Below are positions 1-10,549 of a stretch of DNA of 64,000 bases, in pieces. The stretch comes from Pseudofabraea citricarpa (lineage: Eukaryota > Ascomycota > Leotiomycetes > Helotiales > Dermateaceae). The notes below the pieces were generated by a model. It had not been told where the DNA came from, did not search any database, and saw only the letters and a list, made by a program, of their open reading frames with translations. The stretch covers positions 1,736,001-1,800,000 of the forward strand of contig JAPWGK010000003.1 of the NCBI GenBank assembly GCA_029641185.1, written 5' to 3'. The position numbers and the translations under genes are program-made. Within the stretch, counting starts at the first letter, position 1. Every line of letters begins with the position of its first letter.

Positions 1-547
1 GGAGGTAGGCTAGTGTTGAGATGTGGACAGAGTCCTTGTTCCGGGTTGTCTTGACTGGCAAGATGTATAGCCAACGTTCTTGCGCTCGTCGCATTATATC
101 TTCGAATAGGAGAGCCGGCGGCAGAGCGTTTTCGAGAAGAGAAGCATGTTATAGTTGTGCAGTTGCTTGACTGGCACCCGTATCGAATCTGAATAATATA
201 TCTGGTTGTATTTGTCAGGATCATTCAAGTACAGTGGGTATTACCTTAACTCACCTCTCTACCAGAATCTGGAAGTTATGACGACGACTAGCTCGGTGAA
301 TGGCATAGACTCTCTTTGGATCTTCAATATCAATCGTGAGCTTCCTTAACTCCGGTGGGGCGTCTTGCGGAAGACGAGGGAATGGTGCAGCTTGCCACAA
401 GGCTGCGTATATCGCGTCGGCATCGCTCTGGTCGTCCTCCATCTCTCGGGTCATGGCATCAATGTATCGCAGTGCGCTGGTTTTGTCTACTGAGTGGCAG
501 TACAAAATCAGATATCGGAGCTGTGTTGTTGACGATGCTTGTTCCAA
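1..547 (-). CDS. HECT ubiquitin ligase (Hul4/Ube3A-like), 5' part
   Basis: This is the start of a minus-strand gene that leaves the window at base 1. Exon 1 is 547-255; a 53-bp intron (donor GTGAGT) joins it in phase to exon 2, 201-1, which stays open to the edge. Exon 2 encodes a short cysteine pattern (GCxxxxC, then TTxxC) followed by NATSARTLAIHLASQDNPEQ and GLCPHL. This resembles the AZUL zinc-binding N-terminus of Ube3A-type HECT E3 ligases, and the fungal relatives are Hul4. The HECT domain itself lies outside the window, so the identity rests on the N-terminus alone. If correct, the protein attaches ubiquitin to nuclear or cytoplasmic substrates. The start at 547 is the first in-frame Met. 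Confidence 0.55.
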
Positions 548-1875
548 GGTTGTTTTTCGAGAAGCTAATGAAGGCCAGGCTCGAGTTCAGAGTTCAGATG
601 ACACAGCCGCGCTTCGGTGATCTGGGATCGAGGATCGGACTGGACCAACACAACGTCAGAGCATGACTAAGCACTTCAACTTTGTCACCACATCATCCAT
701 CATCCATTGGTGATCATTATTCACATCCGCCAACATCACAGGAAGAACATGAAATGCGGCGTTTTATGATAACCGTGCGCTTTCATTCAATATGCCCAGC
801 AATGCAATGAAATCCAAATCCTTCAACCATTCGGCAAGCAACCTAGTGTTTGCCTCTGTTTCTACCTTGATTCTTGAATTTCTCACTTAATCTAGAGGAT
901 TCTGCTTTGTACCTAGTTAATGCAATTTCAAGGTCAAAGTTTGGAATTAAAACCTTTGGCAACATCCCCAAGGCAATGCACGATCTCGAATTTGATTACA
1001 TCAATTGCATTATAAGCCGCTTTTATTACTTCTTCCGGTGTTTTTCTTACCGCGGTTACAGCAAAGACGCACCCGCCCGTTGTCTTCAACTAACCGTCAA
1101 CGTCTAACTTTGCTCCTGCATGGAAGATATTGATATTTAGATCATTTTCAGGACCTGTCGTGCAGAAATAAGGTGCTAGCCCTTGTCGAAATGGTTTACG
1201 TGGATAGCCAATTCTGTCACCAATGAAAGAGGGCAACTGCCGGATGCCAGGACGATCTCGACAGCATGTTGGTTTATGCAATCAATATTCCACTCACTGA
1301 GACATTACTCAGTGCAGGCCACCATCGCTAAGGCGAGGTCAGTGTTTGGTGTGAGCAAGGGAAAAATAATTTGAGCTCCGGGTCTCCGAAGCGAGAATTA
1401 TATTCAAGATTCTTAGGCTCATCCTTGGTTAGGATTATTAATATAAATCATGCCAATATAGGGTATAAATTCACTAGTGAGTGGTGAAAACCCAGGAGCA
1501 GAATTAAGGAAGAGATATATTTTTTCTCATGCCATCGATTGTCGACTAAAAAATTATCTCTCTGATTCATTGATTCCTTCTAGATATTCCCACCTCAGCA
1601 TGAAAATAGGCCAACTGGTTATTCCCTAAATATGCTAATGCCAGCAAACCCCGAATATCTTTTCCTATTTCTTTCCAAAATTTAAAGTATTGCACTATGC
1701 TGGGCACTATAGTGGTAGCCAGGCGCGATGTCAATTAGTCTACCCGAACGAATTTAAATACTCGTCTCGAATTCATAATTGAGGACTTTCATTCTTCATT
1801 CAAAAACCCCCATTTCCTTCAGACCACCAACCGACATTTATTTTTCTTCATCGGTCCCTGCATCGATTTAATACC
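548..1875. other. Intergenic, divergent promoter region
   Basis: This region separates the minus-strand ligase gene from the plus-strand GARS gene and so carries both promoters. It becomes AT-rich between about 1400 and 1700. The short ORFs here have no recognisable domains and no coding-like composition. No RNA gene or repeat was seen. Confidence 0.5.
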
Positions 1876-3761
1876 ATGGCTACTCGAATTCTCTTGATTG
1901 GCCGAGGTGGTCGCGAGTCCGCACTCGCATATAAGCTCAGCCAGTCGCCTCTTGTTCAGTCGATCTATGTGGTTCCAGGGAACGGCTACACCGCAGCCTG
2001 CCTCCCAAATGTTCATAATATAACGGACGTCGACGAGACGAATTATAAGGGACTGGTTGCGTTAGCACAGGACCTTCAGGTCAACCTGGTTGTGCCAGGT
2101 CCAGATGTTCCTGTTGTAGACGGGATCGAGGGTTATTTCCGAGCGGGTGAGTCTTACCATACACATCCAACTGCATATCCAACTACACAGCTACCCCTCC
2201 AACTACACAATTTTCCCTCCAACTACACACATTCCGAACGAGGATATGTATTGCGGTTTTGACATTCGCTACTGCTATACAATTCTTAGCTACTATGGCT
2301 GGCTAAGTGGCTAGCATCTGTCTGGCGACTAAAATGCTTTCAGACTGCAGTAATTCTAGTCACTACCAGAGTTTTGATGGCCATGGTGATCTCAGCTGCC
2401 ATCATCTCTCTAGCGACTATGTCGTCTTCCGATACTGCAGTCACTCTCGTCGCTATCAGAGTTTTAGTGTTCATGGTAAGCTCAGTGGCTATCGTAAACA
2501 CGATCATTAGAATGCTATAGTGGCTATATACTTTCTTCGCCTATCTCATCGATACAGCAGTACCACGTTGTTCATATTCCATTGCTTGCAAGACTAACTT
2601 TTCTTAGCTAATATCCCATGTTTCGCCCCCTCAAAAGCAGCAGCTCAATTAGAGGGCTCTAAGGCCTTCTCTAAAGACTTCATGGCTCGCCACAACATCC
2701 CCACAGCAGCATACAGTACATTTCGCGACCACTCCGCCGCAGAACACTATATTCATACTATCCAGCACCGAGTCGTGATCAAAGCTTCTGGACTCGCAGC
2801 TGGCAAAGGCGTCATTATTCCAGAGACTTTGGAAGAAACCCTCACCAGCCTAAAAGACATTATGCTAGACAAGAAATTCGGCGATGCGGGCGATGAAGTC
2901 GTGATCGAAGAATTTCTAGAGGGCGAAGAAATGAGTATCTTGACTTTCTGTGATGGGGCGAATTGGTATTCCCTCCCGCCGGCACAAGATCACAAGAGAA
3001 TTTTCGATGGTGATCTGGGTCCGAATACAGGTGGGATGGGTTGTTATTCTCCGACCAAGATCGCAACGCCAGAAGTGTTGGAGCAGATTAATGAGTTGAT
3101 TTTGAAACCGACTTTTGATGGCATGAGGAGTGAAGGTATGTCCTTTCCAGAATCCAAATTTCTTTGTATATCTAAACATTCAACTAACTGTGCAACAGGT
3201 ACCCCATTCGTGGGATTGTTGTTTACGGGAATCATGCTCACGCCCAACGGACCCAAAACGATTGAGTATAATGCACGATTCGGTGATCCAGAAGCGCAGA
3301 CAATGATCCCGCTCTTAAGCCACGACACGGATCTCGTCGAGGTCATGATGGCTTGTATAGAAGGCCGATTGCCTGATGTCTCGATCCGCGTCCAGGAGAA
3401 GTGCTCTGCAGTCGTTGTGGTCGCTTCGGGTGGTTACCCAGGTTCTTGTACTCAAGGCGAGGAAATCAAATTGAATACTGAGAATGCAGACCGGGGTCTC
3501 AATTTCTTCCATGCTGGAACGAGGATACGCAATGACGGGATGCTCGTCACGGCTGGTGGAAGGGTGATAGCAGTTTCAGCTACGGCAGACAAATTGGAAG
3601 ATGCTGTTAAGCTCGCGTATGAGGGTGTTGGCAGGGTCCACTTCGAGGGCATGTTTTATAGACGGGATATTGCTCATCGGTATGTTGACTGTATTCTTTC
3701 CCAAAGCTCTGTACAACTACTGATAAATGAGCTTAGTGCATTTCCCCCAAAACATGGTTGA
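1876..3761 (+). CDS. Stand-alone phosphoribosylamine-glycine ligase (GARS)
   Basis: GARS makes glycinamide ribonucleotide from phosphoribosylamine, glycine and ATP, the second step of purine synthesis. Exons are 1876-2146, 2608-3135, 3199-3679 and 3737-3761, which sum to 434 codons plus stop. The N-terminal domain begins ILLIGRGGRESALAYKL. The ATP-grasp domain shows SGLAAGKGV, LGPNTGGMG and NARFGDPEAQ, and the C-domain ends in the usual FYRRDIAH. Length and all signature motifs match an active bacterial-size GARS. Fungi normally carry GARS fused to AIR synthetase (ADE5,7), but here the gene stops after GARS. It is therefore either an extra paralogue or a split enzyme. A decayed copy lies 220 bp downstream. 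Confidence 0.9.
2147..2607 (+). repeat. Large repeat-bearing intron 1 of the GARS gene
   Basis: At 461 bp this intron is seven times longer than the others in the gene. Near its 5' end it has short copies of CCAACTACACA (about 2165-2228). It then has two degenerate tandem units of about 88 bp (about 2321-2408 and 2409-2496) that share CTGCAGT, CACTACCAGAGTTTT and CATGGT blocks. Splice ends are GTGAGT and TTCTTAG. Confidence 0.6.
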
Positions 3762-3984
3762 ATGGTTTTGGGCTAGGGACCTAGGGACCTGGGGTGACCA
3801 TTTAAATAGTATCGGATACCGGCTCGAATGCTCTCTCCGGCCATTGTATAACAAGGACTCCGGACCGAATCGAGGAGCATTTATACGCCTTAACGAGTTG
3901 TATCAATCATCTCATAGGCCGTATTACTGTTGGTGTTGGCAAGTCTGAAGACCACATCCCACCTCATTAGGTGATACGGCTAGT

Positions 3985-5161
3985 CACATAGACTACAGTG
4001 GTAGAATAAGCTTTCCGGGATTTTCGAGTCTGGTGAGTGTGAAGAATCTTGTCAAAATCTGCGAGCCAAGTTTGACGTGGGGATTTGAACAGCAGGTATT
4101 GCATTCTTTGGACCGAGCAAAGAAGCAGCACAGCTGGAAGGATCCAAGAGCTTTGTATCATCGTTCATGCACCGCCATGGTATACCATCAGCACCCTCAC
4201 ACGTCTTTGATACAGCTATAGAAGCGATGAGATTTATCGAGTCTTGCGGAAGCGATGTTGTCCTGAAGGCCTCTGGTCTCACCTTCGGAAAAGGAGTTAT
4301 TCTCCCTTCAAGCAAAGTGGATGCATTCCAAGCCATCCAGCAACTCATGCACGAGAAAGTTTACGGAGAAGCTGGATCCTCCATTATCATCGAACAGCGC
4401 CTTCGCGGCCAAGAGTTCACTGTCATGGTAGTTAGCGATGGCACATTCTTCAAGATGATATCGACAGTCAAAGACTACAAAAGACTCGGCGATGGCGATA
4501 CCGGCCCTAACACGGGCGGCATGGGAAGCTACGCGCCAGCTCAAGTTTCTGTCGAGTTTATGGAGAGCATCAAAAATATCATCATCAAACCCACAATCGA
4601 CGGCATGAAGAAAGATGGTATCCCATTCGTCGGCGTGCTGAATATTGGTCTGATAGTTGACCAAGGTATACCCAAGGTGATTGACTATGATGTCCGGCTG
4701 GGTGACCCCGAGACGCAATTCATCCTCCCTCTGCTACATACAGACCGACCTGGCAGAACTGATACTCAGCTGTGTTGAGAGACGCTTGTGCGAGGTGGAA
4801 ACGTCACTGTACACAGGATGCTGCGTGACCGTTGTGGTGTGCTCAGGGAAGTATCCGCACATTCAAGAGAAAGGACTTCAAGTCGTGCTAGGTCGAGACA
4901 GTGCGTTTTCAGAAGGTAAGAACCGGAAGCCACTGGTGGATTGGTATTGAACTTAAACATTCTGAAAGTATCTACCTAGGTTCGTTGGTCTTCCATGGCG
5001 GCATGAGAGAGGAGCAGGGAAAAATTGAGACGACCAGAGGTCGTGTACTGGCTCTGACGGTGCGGGCAGAATCCCTCCCCGAAGCATCTCGTGGCGCGTA
5101 TCAAGAAGTACAGAAGGTGCAGTTCGACGGCATGATATACAGGAGTGATATTGGGGCATGA
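3985..5161 (+). pseudogene. Decayed tandem copy of the GARS gene
   Basis: This copy lies directly downstream of the intact GARS and is similar along most of its length. The best part (4096-4740) keeps GPSKEAAQLEGSK, SGLTFGKGV, GDTGPNTGGMGSY and VRLGDPETQ of the ATP-grasp domain. A frameshift near 4745 then moves the reading into another frame, where the C-domain continues (LAELILSCVERR). A short intron at about 4916-4977 precedes the last part, 4978-5161, ending in FDGMIYRSDIGA. Upstream, the N-terminal domain survives only as a short remnant with two in-frame stops (about 3990-4032). Loss of the N-domain plus a frameshift makes a functional ligase unlikely. Confidence 0.75.
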
Positions 5162-6538
5162 GGTCGGAATCGAACTTCTAGGGCCGCATCGCAGCTGGGT
5201 ATAGGTACTCGAATGGTGAGGCTAGCCAGAGAAGAATGATACCGTTGATACACGAATGGAAGTTGTAATATCAATTGATTTATCAATTAATTCTATGGCA
5301 TTTAGAGCGATATAGAGTTTTGAATATAGAAGCCACTATTACGAAGTAAACTATCTAGCATCGAGTCGCGGTGTTACTAAACCAGCTGGCTTTTCCTCTT
5401 CTTTTTCTTCTTTCTACGCTCTTGCCACTAGCTATACGCACGATGTAAAGGCAGCTATTCCATATAATTAGAACCAGAACCTAACTAGCCCCCTATGGTA
5501 AACCAAAACACCTGTCAAATGAAACATCCACTAATTCAAAAGAGCAGCAAAACAAATACAAATCCGTAGCTCTGATTTCAAGCGTCATTCTACTTATCCT
5601 GCGGCCATGGCAACTACGATGTATAATACCAATAGACAACAAGAAACCCGCCAGGTTCTTGCCATGCTTTTTTTTTTGGGCTTTCCAGCTACGCCAGGGC
5701 CCTTCTAGAACTTAGGATCTATCCCGTCAGATCTGAGATCATCAAAGCACCCGCCGAATGCAATGCCTTCTATCGAGGAAGAGGCTGATTGATGACCGTT
5801 CCATTCTATCTACCGTACCGTAGCGCGTGGTGACGAGAGGAGGGGAGGGGATATTACTTCCCGCTTCCCGCTTCCCGTCTCGCTCGGTTGCCTTGCCTTG
5901 CCTTGCCTTGGAAGCTACTCCTTTTTTATTTTGCTCGCTGTATTGCATCTCCGTTCGTATAAACGCCAAGGTGTACTACAGCTCATGCATCCCAGCAAGC
6001 ACGTCTTAGCTCTCCCAGCTCGCAGCTCCCAACTCCCAACTCCCAGCTTCCACTCCAACAAAAACACAAACCCCACGAAAGCCTCTTTTTTTCTTTTTTT
6101 CTTCTTCTTCCTTTTCTTTTTCGAGTTCAGATCAAAAAGAAAAAAAAAAAAGCGCAGGGGGGATGGAGAGGGCTCCAAAACCCGTTTCAGGAGTGGAAAA
6201 GAAAAGAGAGGAAGAGGGAAAAGAAAAGGAGAGTTACCTAGGTATCTATCTCGAGGCATGTGATGTGGTGAGCACACACCTGAGCTGCGGAATGGGCTAG
6301 AGAAAGACGAAGAAAAGAGAAGAGAAGAAGGAAAGAGAAGAGGAGAAGGCAGGTTGGGATTTAAAACCACCTACCCATCTATCGAGATTTTATCAATATT
6401 TTATTACGTATCATCAAGGTAGAGCGGCTGTTTCTGTTCTAGGGTTAGATGAGGTTCTACATATATCTACAAGTGTCCTTCCCGATATCTATCATCAACA
6501 AGTCAGTTCTGAGAGACAACCACACCTCCGAAAACATT
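5162..6538. other. Intergenic, low-complexity
   Basis: No gene is supported. The stretch 5880-6130 is rich in CT tracts (TTGCCTTGCC repeats, CTCCCAACTCCCA, TTTCTTC runs) and 6130-6350 is rich in purine tracts on the same strand. ORFs crossing these tracts are compositionally biased and have no domain. Confidence 0.5.
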
Positions 6539-7882
6539 CTACATATCATCCTCGAGCCATTCACGCACCAGCCTGCTCTCCTCATCACCCTCACTTTCAC
6601 CTTCACACTCACCTTCCTCAGCAAGCGTCCGATATCTGATTCGAGTGTCGGCCTCGGCATGCGCGTCGAACGAATCCTCCCACGCGCCTCGGTCCTTGGA
6701 TTCATGAACGAGGATGCTCCTCCGCAAGAGACGGCACATCTCTTCCGCCTGGTCTTCCAAGACCGCTCTGGCTTCTCCTGCATCAGAAGAAGAAGAGGTC
6801 GAAGCGAGCGTGGTCATGATCAGGGAGCGGGGGATACGCAGTCCTGATTTGCGCGGGGGGAAAGTCAGGTGTGCCTTGGGGGTGACTTCAATGGCTGCAG
6901 CTTCTTGTAATGATGCTGCGGTCTCCGTCACGGGGTTCTTCGCCTCGACGACGTTGCCCTCGTCATCGAGGAAGAGGTCGTGCAGCGAGACCTCCGTCCG
7001 CACTGCTGAGAAAGCTGGTCTCATACCAGGGAAGGTCGCGGGGATGGAGGTGCCAGCGGTGCGGAAGAAGAGGATGGGCGAGGCGAAGGCGTCGAAGCAT
7101 TGGGCGGGCTCAGCGAATAAGGTCGTCTTGAGGTGGTGCAGGGTCTGTGTTGTCCAGAGGCCGTGGTGAGATGGTACTTCTCCGTCTTCCTCTTGTTGGC
7201 CATCTGGACTCTGTAGAGGGTCTCTGGTCGTGGCGACTCCGGTCCAGTCGAAGACGGCATCTCTGGCTATCAAGCCGCGGATCTTGGGCGTGTTCTTGAT
7301 GCGCGTCGCTCGTGACTCGGTTAAGGCCAGGGAGGTGGCTAGAGTGCCGCCGAGCTGCGATCCGTAGACGTAGAACTCAGGAGAGCTGAGGTGCGACGAG
7401 AGCCAGGTGTAGGCGTGGAGCACATCGTGGAGCGGCGTGGGGAAGGCATGGTTCCTGTACAGCGGAGACGACGTGAGGTGTGCAGAGGAGGAGGGCTGGT
7501 GGTTCCATCGGTAGTTGATCCTCGCGACGGGGTGCGAGTTGAGGAAGCTGGGAAATGGCGATGCGGCAGGATAAGTGGGATGCGGTGGCAGGTAGATGAT
7601 GTAGGGAGCGGACGCAGGAGAGGAGCTCCTGTTGTACAAACTGGGAGGCTGTTAGTCGGGGTGAAGCCGATCACAATATTATTCCTTCTGCCACTCGACC
7701 TACTCGACGCTGATGGACCCTGACGAACCACACGTGACGGTGTGCGACTCGACGTCACGTGCGGAGAAGGAGCGGCGGGATGATGCACGAGCACGAGCAC
7801 GAGCCAGGGGGACTTGTATGCATCTCCTCGAAAAGGCAATTCTGGAACATGAGCTCTGGCATAGCAGCGGGAGCAGCAGCAT
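6539..7882 (-). CDS. Alpha/beta-hydrolase-like protein, probable mitochondrial
   Basis: Two exons, 7882-7704 and 7640-6539, join across a 63-bp intron into 426 codons. The N-terminus, MLLLPLLCQSS then an arginine-rich stretch with RRSFSAR, looks like a fungal mitochondrial presequence. The core resembles the alpha/beta-hydrolase fold: a hydrophobic strand APYIIYLPPH, the tyrosine-bearing INYRWN, then a nucleophile elbow. That elbow reads YGSQLGG around residue 153, so the GxSxG nucleophile position carries Gln and not Ser. The protein may therefore be a non-catalytic relative or use another site. An upstream in-frame GTG at 7897 was rejected in favour of the ATG at 7882. Specific substrate unknown. 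Confidence 0.65.
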
Positions 7883-10549
7883 ACTCGGTCGTCGCACAAT
7901 GCACCCGACAGCAACAGCAACAGCAACAAGCGTGATACGTGATGCTTAATCTCGATCAAGCCCTCTCGCCCTCGCAGGATGGACGATGGATGGATGGATC
8001 ACAGTCAGGCGACAACCCTGAGCGCCAGAGTTGTATTGTCGGGGGGTTCGTTGCGCTTGTGGCAGTGGCAGAAGCAGAGGCAGAGGCAGAGGCAGTGGCA
8101 CGGGGCGAAGGAGTGACAGCCCGACTGATTACCGAGTGTGCCAATAGAATCAGAGCCTATGCTGGAGCGGGCGTTGGCATGTTTGGCCAAGTGGAGGGAG
8201 GAGGGGAGAGGGGCTTTTGCCATTTGCTCACAAGAGACAGAAAGAGGAAGCCTAGAGAGGATACACAGTGACAGTGCACATGTACTCACGGCCCGTGAGG
8301 ACACCGTCGGATGCTTTTCGTTTCGCTGTCGGCTAATTGGACTGGACTGGACTGGCCTGGCGAGCCTGGCTACAGAAACCCCCCCTCTGCTCTGCTCGCC
8401 TACGAATCGTGCTCGCTCGATGACCTGCAATCAAAGTCAATCTCGTAAACACGGTGACAGAAAACCCGCAGGACATTGGTTCTCCCGCGGGCCGGCGCAT
8501 CACGCATCACGTATCACGCATCAAGCATCAATCTCGTCGGTACCGCGTATCTCGTAAGACCAAGACCAAGCCGAGAGGAGCAACGACAAAAAAGAAGCCT
8601 TTCTGCTATATTTACATTTGGACCTGCGGAAAAGTAAGCAGAGCCCAGAGAAATCCCTCGGCCGGCCAAAGCTAGCTGATCAGACGCGTACTGCATCGTG
8701 TGCACCTATCGAATGCCGGGAGTGACGCAGCGAGCGAGGAAGAGGAAGCATGATGATGGGTTTTGCGATGCGATAGAGAGCAAGCAGAGGGTGGAAATCG
8801 AAAACCGTTGTTGGAACATCAGAAACACAACCCACTGCCCACTGCCCACTACCCACTACCCACAAACAATTGCCATCGCAAGACAAGCGAAGCGAAGCGG
8901 TCAAGACGAAGAGGAGAATATGATGAAGTAAAGAAGAAGAAGAAAAGAAAAAAAAAAGAGAACCCCGTAATTGATGGAACTGTACGGAATGTCATTTCCC
9001 AATCCTACCTACCCTACGTAGTACGAGTGCCGGTACTTGACCCTGTCGAGTTTTGCTCTTGGTGCTGCGGCCCCGGTCGTAAAGCCGGGGAGATTGTGAA
9101 GCGCAGAAGCTTAGCTAGATGTTTAAATGCTGCTGGAAGGCTGCGAGCCTGGACTACTCTACTACTGGAGCACACAACTGCCTGCACTGCCGCCTGTGGG
9201 GCGCGACGGTTGTACTGTACCTAGGGAACTGTAGGGGCCTCTCTGGGTGCACACTGCTTAAGCGTGGCCCATCTGCTGGCTACGAGGGATCCTGGCTCCT
9301 GGCTGGCTGGCTGGGTCCCTTGTTTGTGTATGCCTGCGTGCTCAGTGCCAGTGCTCCTCCCGCGTCTTTGCATGGGGGTGTACCGTACCGTACTGCACTG
9401 CACTGTATTATTTTATTTGTAGGGGGCCAAGCACCAAGCACCGCTAAACTCTTGGGGGAGGTAGCGTCGATGCCATCATTCTTATTGGCAAGCTCGCAAT
9501 AGCTCAGCAGTAGCGACGATCTACTTTGTCCTCCGGCCGCCCCACCACAGCACCACAGGCCACAGCGTTCAGGAGCATCAGTCAAACGCCCGTATCGCGA
9601 CCTCCTCCTCCCGTACTGCAAACACACTGCGATGTCTTCCCCAGTCTGCTATTCGGCCGCCCGAACGAACGAAGGTCGCTGGTCGGAGGCTATTGAGGCA
9701 CCTACGGACTAGCTAAGCTAACCTTTGCTCACTCCTCCCTCCCTCTTGCTTTCCCCCTCAGCCACACGACACGACACGCAATAATATCGGCTCTGTCTTT
9801 GGCCTGCCTTCTGTTGCTCTGAGTGTAAGTGTGAGTGTGAGACTTTCTTCACTCAATCCCTCGCCTCACCCCAACCCATCCCATCCCCCACCAACACTAT
9901 TTCTTTCTTCCCTCCTCCTTCTTCTCTGCTTCCACCGTTACCGTTGCCGTTACCGTATCCGTACCGTGACACGACTGTACTCTGGAAGCCTCGCTCTATA
10001 TAACTTGGGACGTTTCACTGGCCTCGACAAGCCCAGCCCAAGCTAGCAACCTTCCGTTCACCCACCTCTCTCTCTCTTCCCCCCCCCAAAAGTCAAATTC
10101 ACCGGCCCAGACCAAGCCTCGTTCAGCCTTCTAAAGCAGGACCCTGGTTCCCAAAAATTCCCGCACTTTCATTTCCCCATCTGTCATATTATAACTTCTC
10201 CTCCACCCTCCGTCTCTCCACCTCGTTGCTTCTTCATCTTCGTACGTCCTGGTGTTGGCCCTCAGCGTCACCTCTCAGCAGCTTGGTGAGTGTCCAACCT
10301 ACCTACCGAGCGTCCAAGTGTGTAACCTCTCGGCGCAAAGCTAACGCGGCCGTCATACTCTAGCCATCTTGACCATCCGCGACACAGCCTTCCACGCTTT
10401 CCTACGTAAGGAACACATCATTCATGGCGATAACCTGATCAATCCCACCCATCCACGCTGTCGGCGTTTCCCCCGTACGCAAGCCATCAACTAGAAAAAA
10501 AAAGGGGACACACACAACACACATACTTGGCTCGACTGAAGCATCAAGC
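7883..10549. other. Long intergenic region, divergent promoters and 5' leader
   Basis: This 2.7-kb stretch lies between divergent genes. It contains a GCAGAG/GCAGTG microsatellite (about 8060-8100), short tandem CCCACTACC repeats near 8830, a purine-rich run near 8935-8960, and CT-rich sequence from about 9720 to 10250 typical of fungal core promoters and long 5' leaders. A possible leader intron runs from about 10286 (GGTGAGTG) to 10363. The ORFs here show no domain or coding bias and are not called. Confidence 0.45.

Noticed and set aside
5915..6370. ORFs on both strands in CT/GA tracts
   Set aside because: Composition is driven by homopurine/homopyrimidine runs, with no domain or start context.
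8005..8557. Overlapping ORFs of about 140 codons on both strands
   Set aside because: They arise from the GCAGAG microsatellite and low-complexity DNA in a long promoter region.
9119..9627. ORFs of 115-127 codons
   Set aside because: No domain, no conserved splice context, and they lie in the divergent promoter region.
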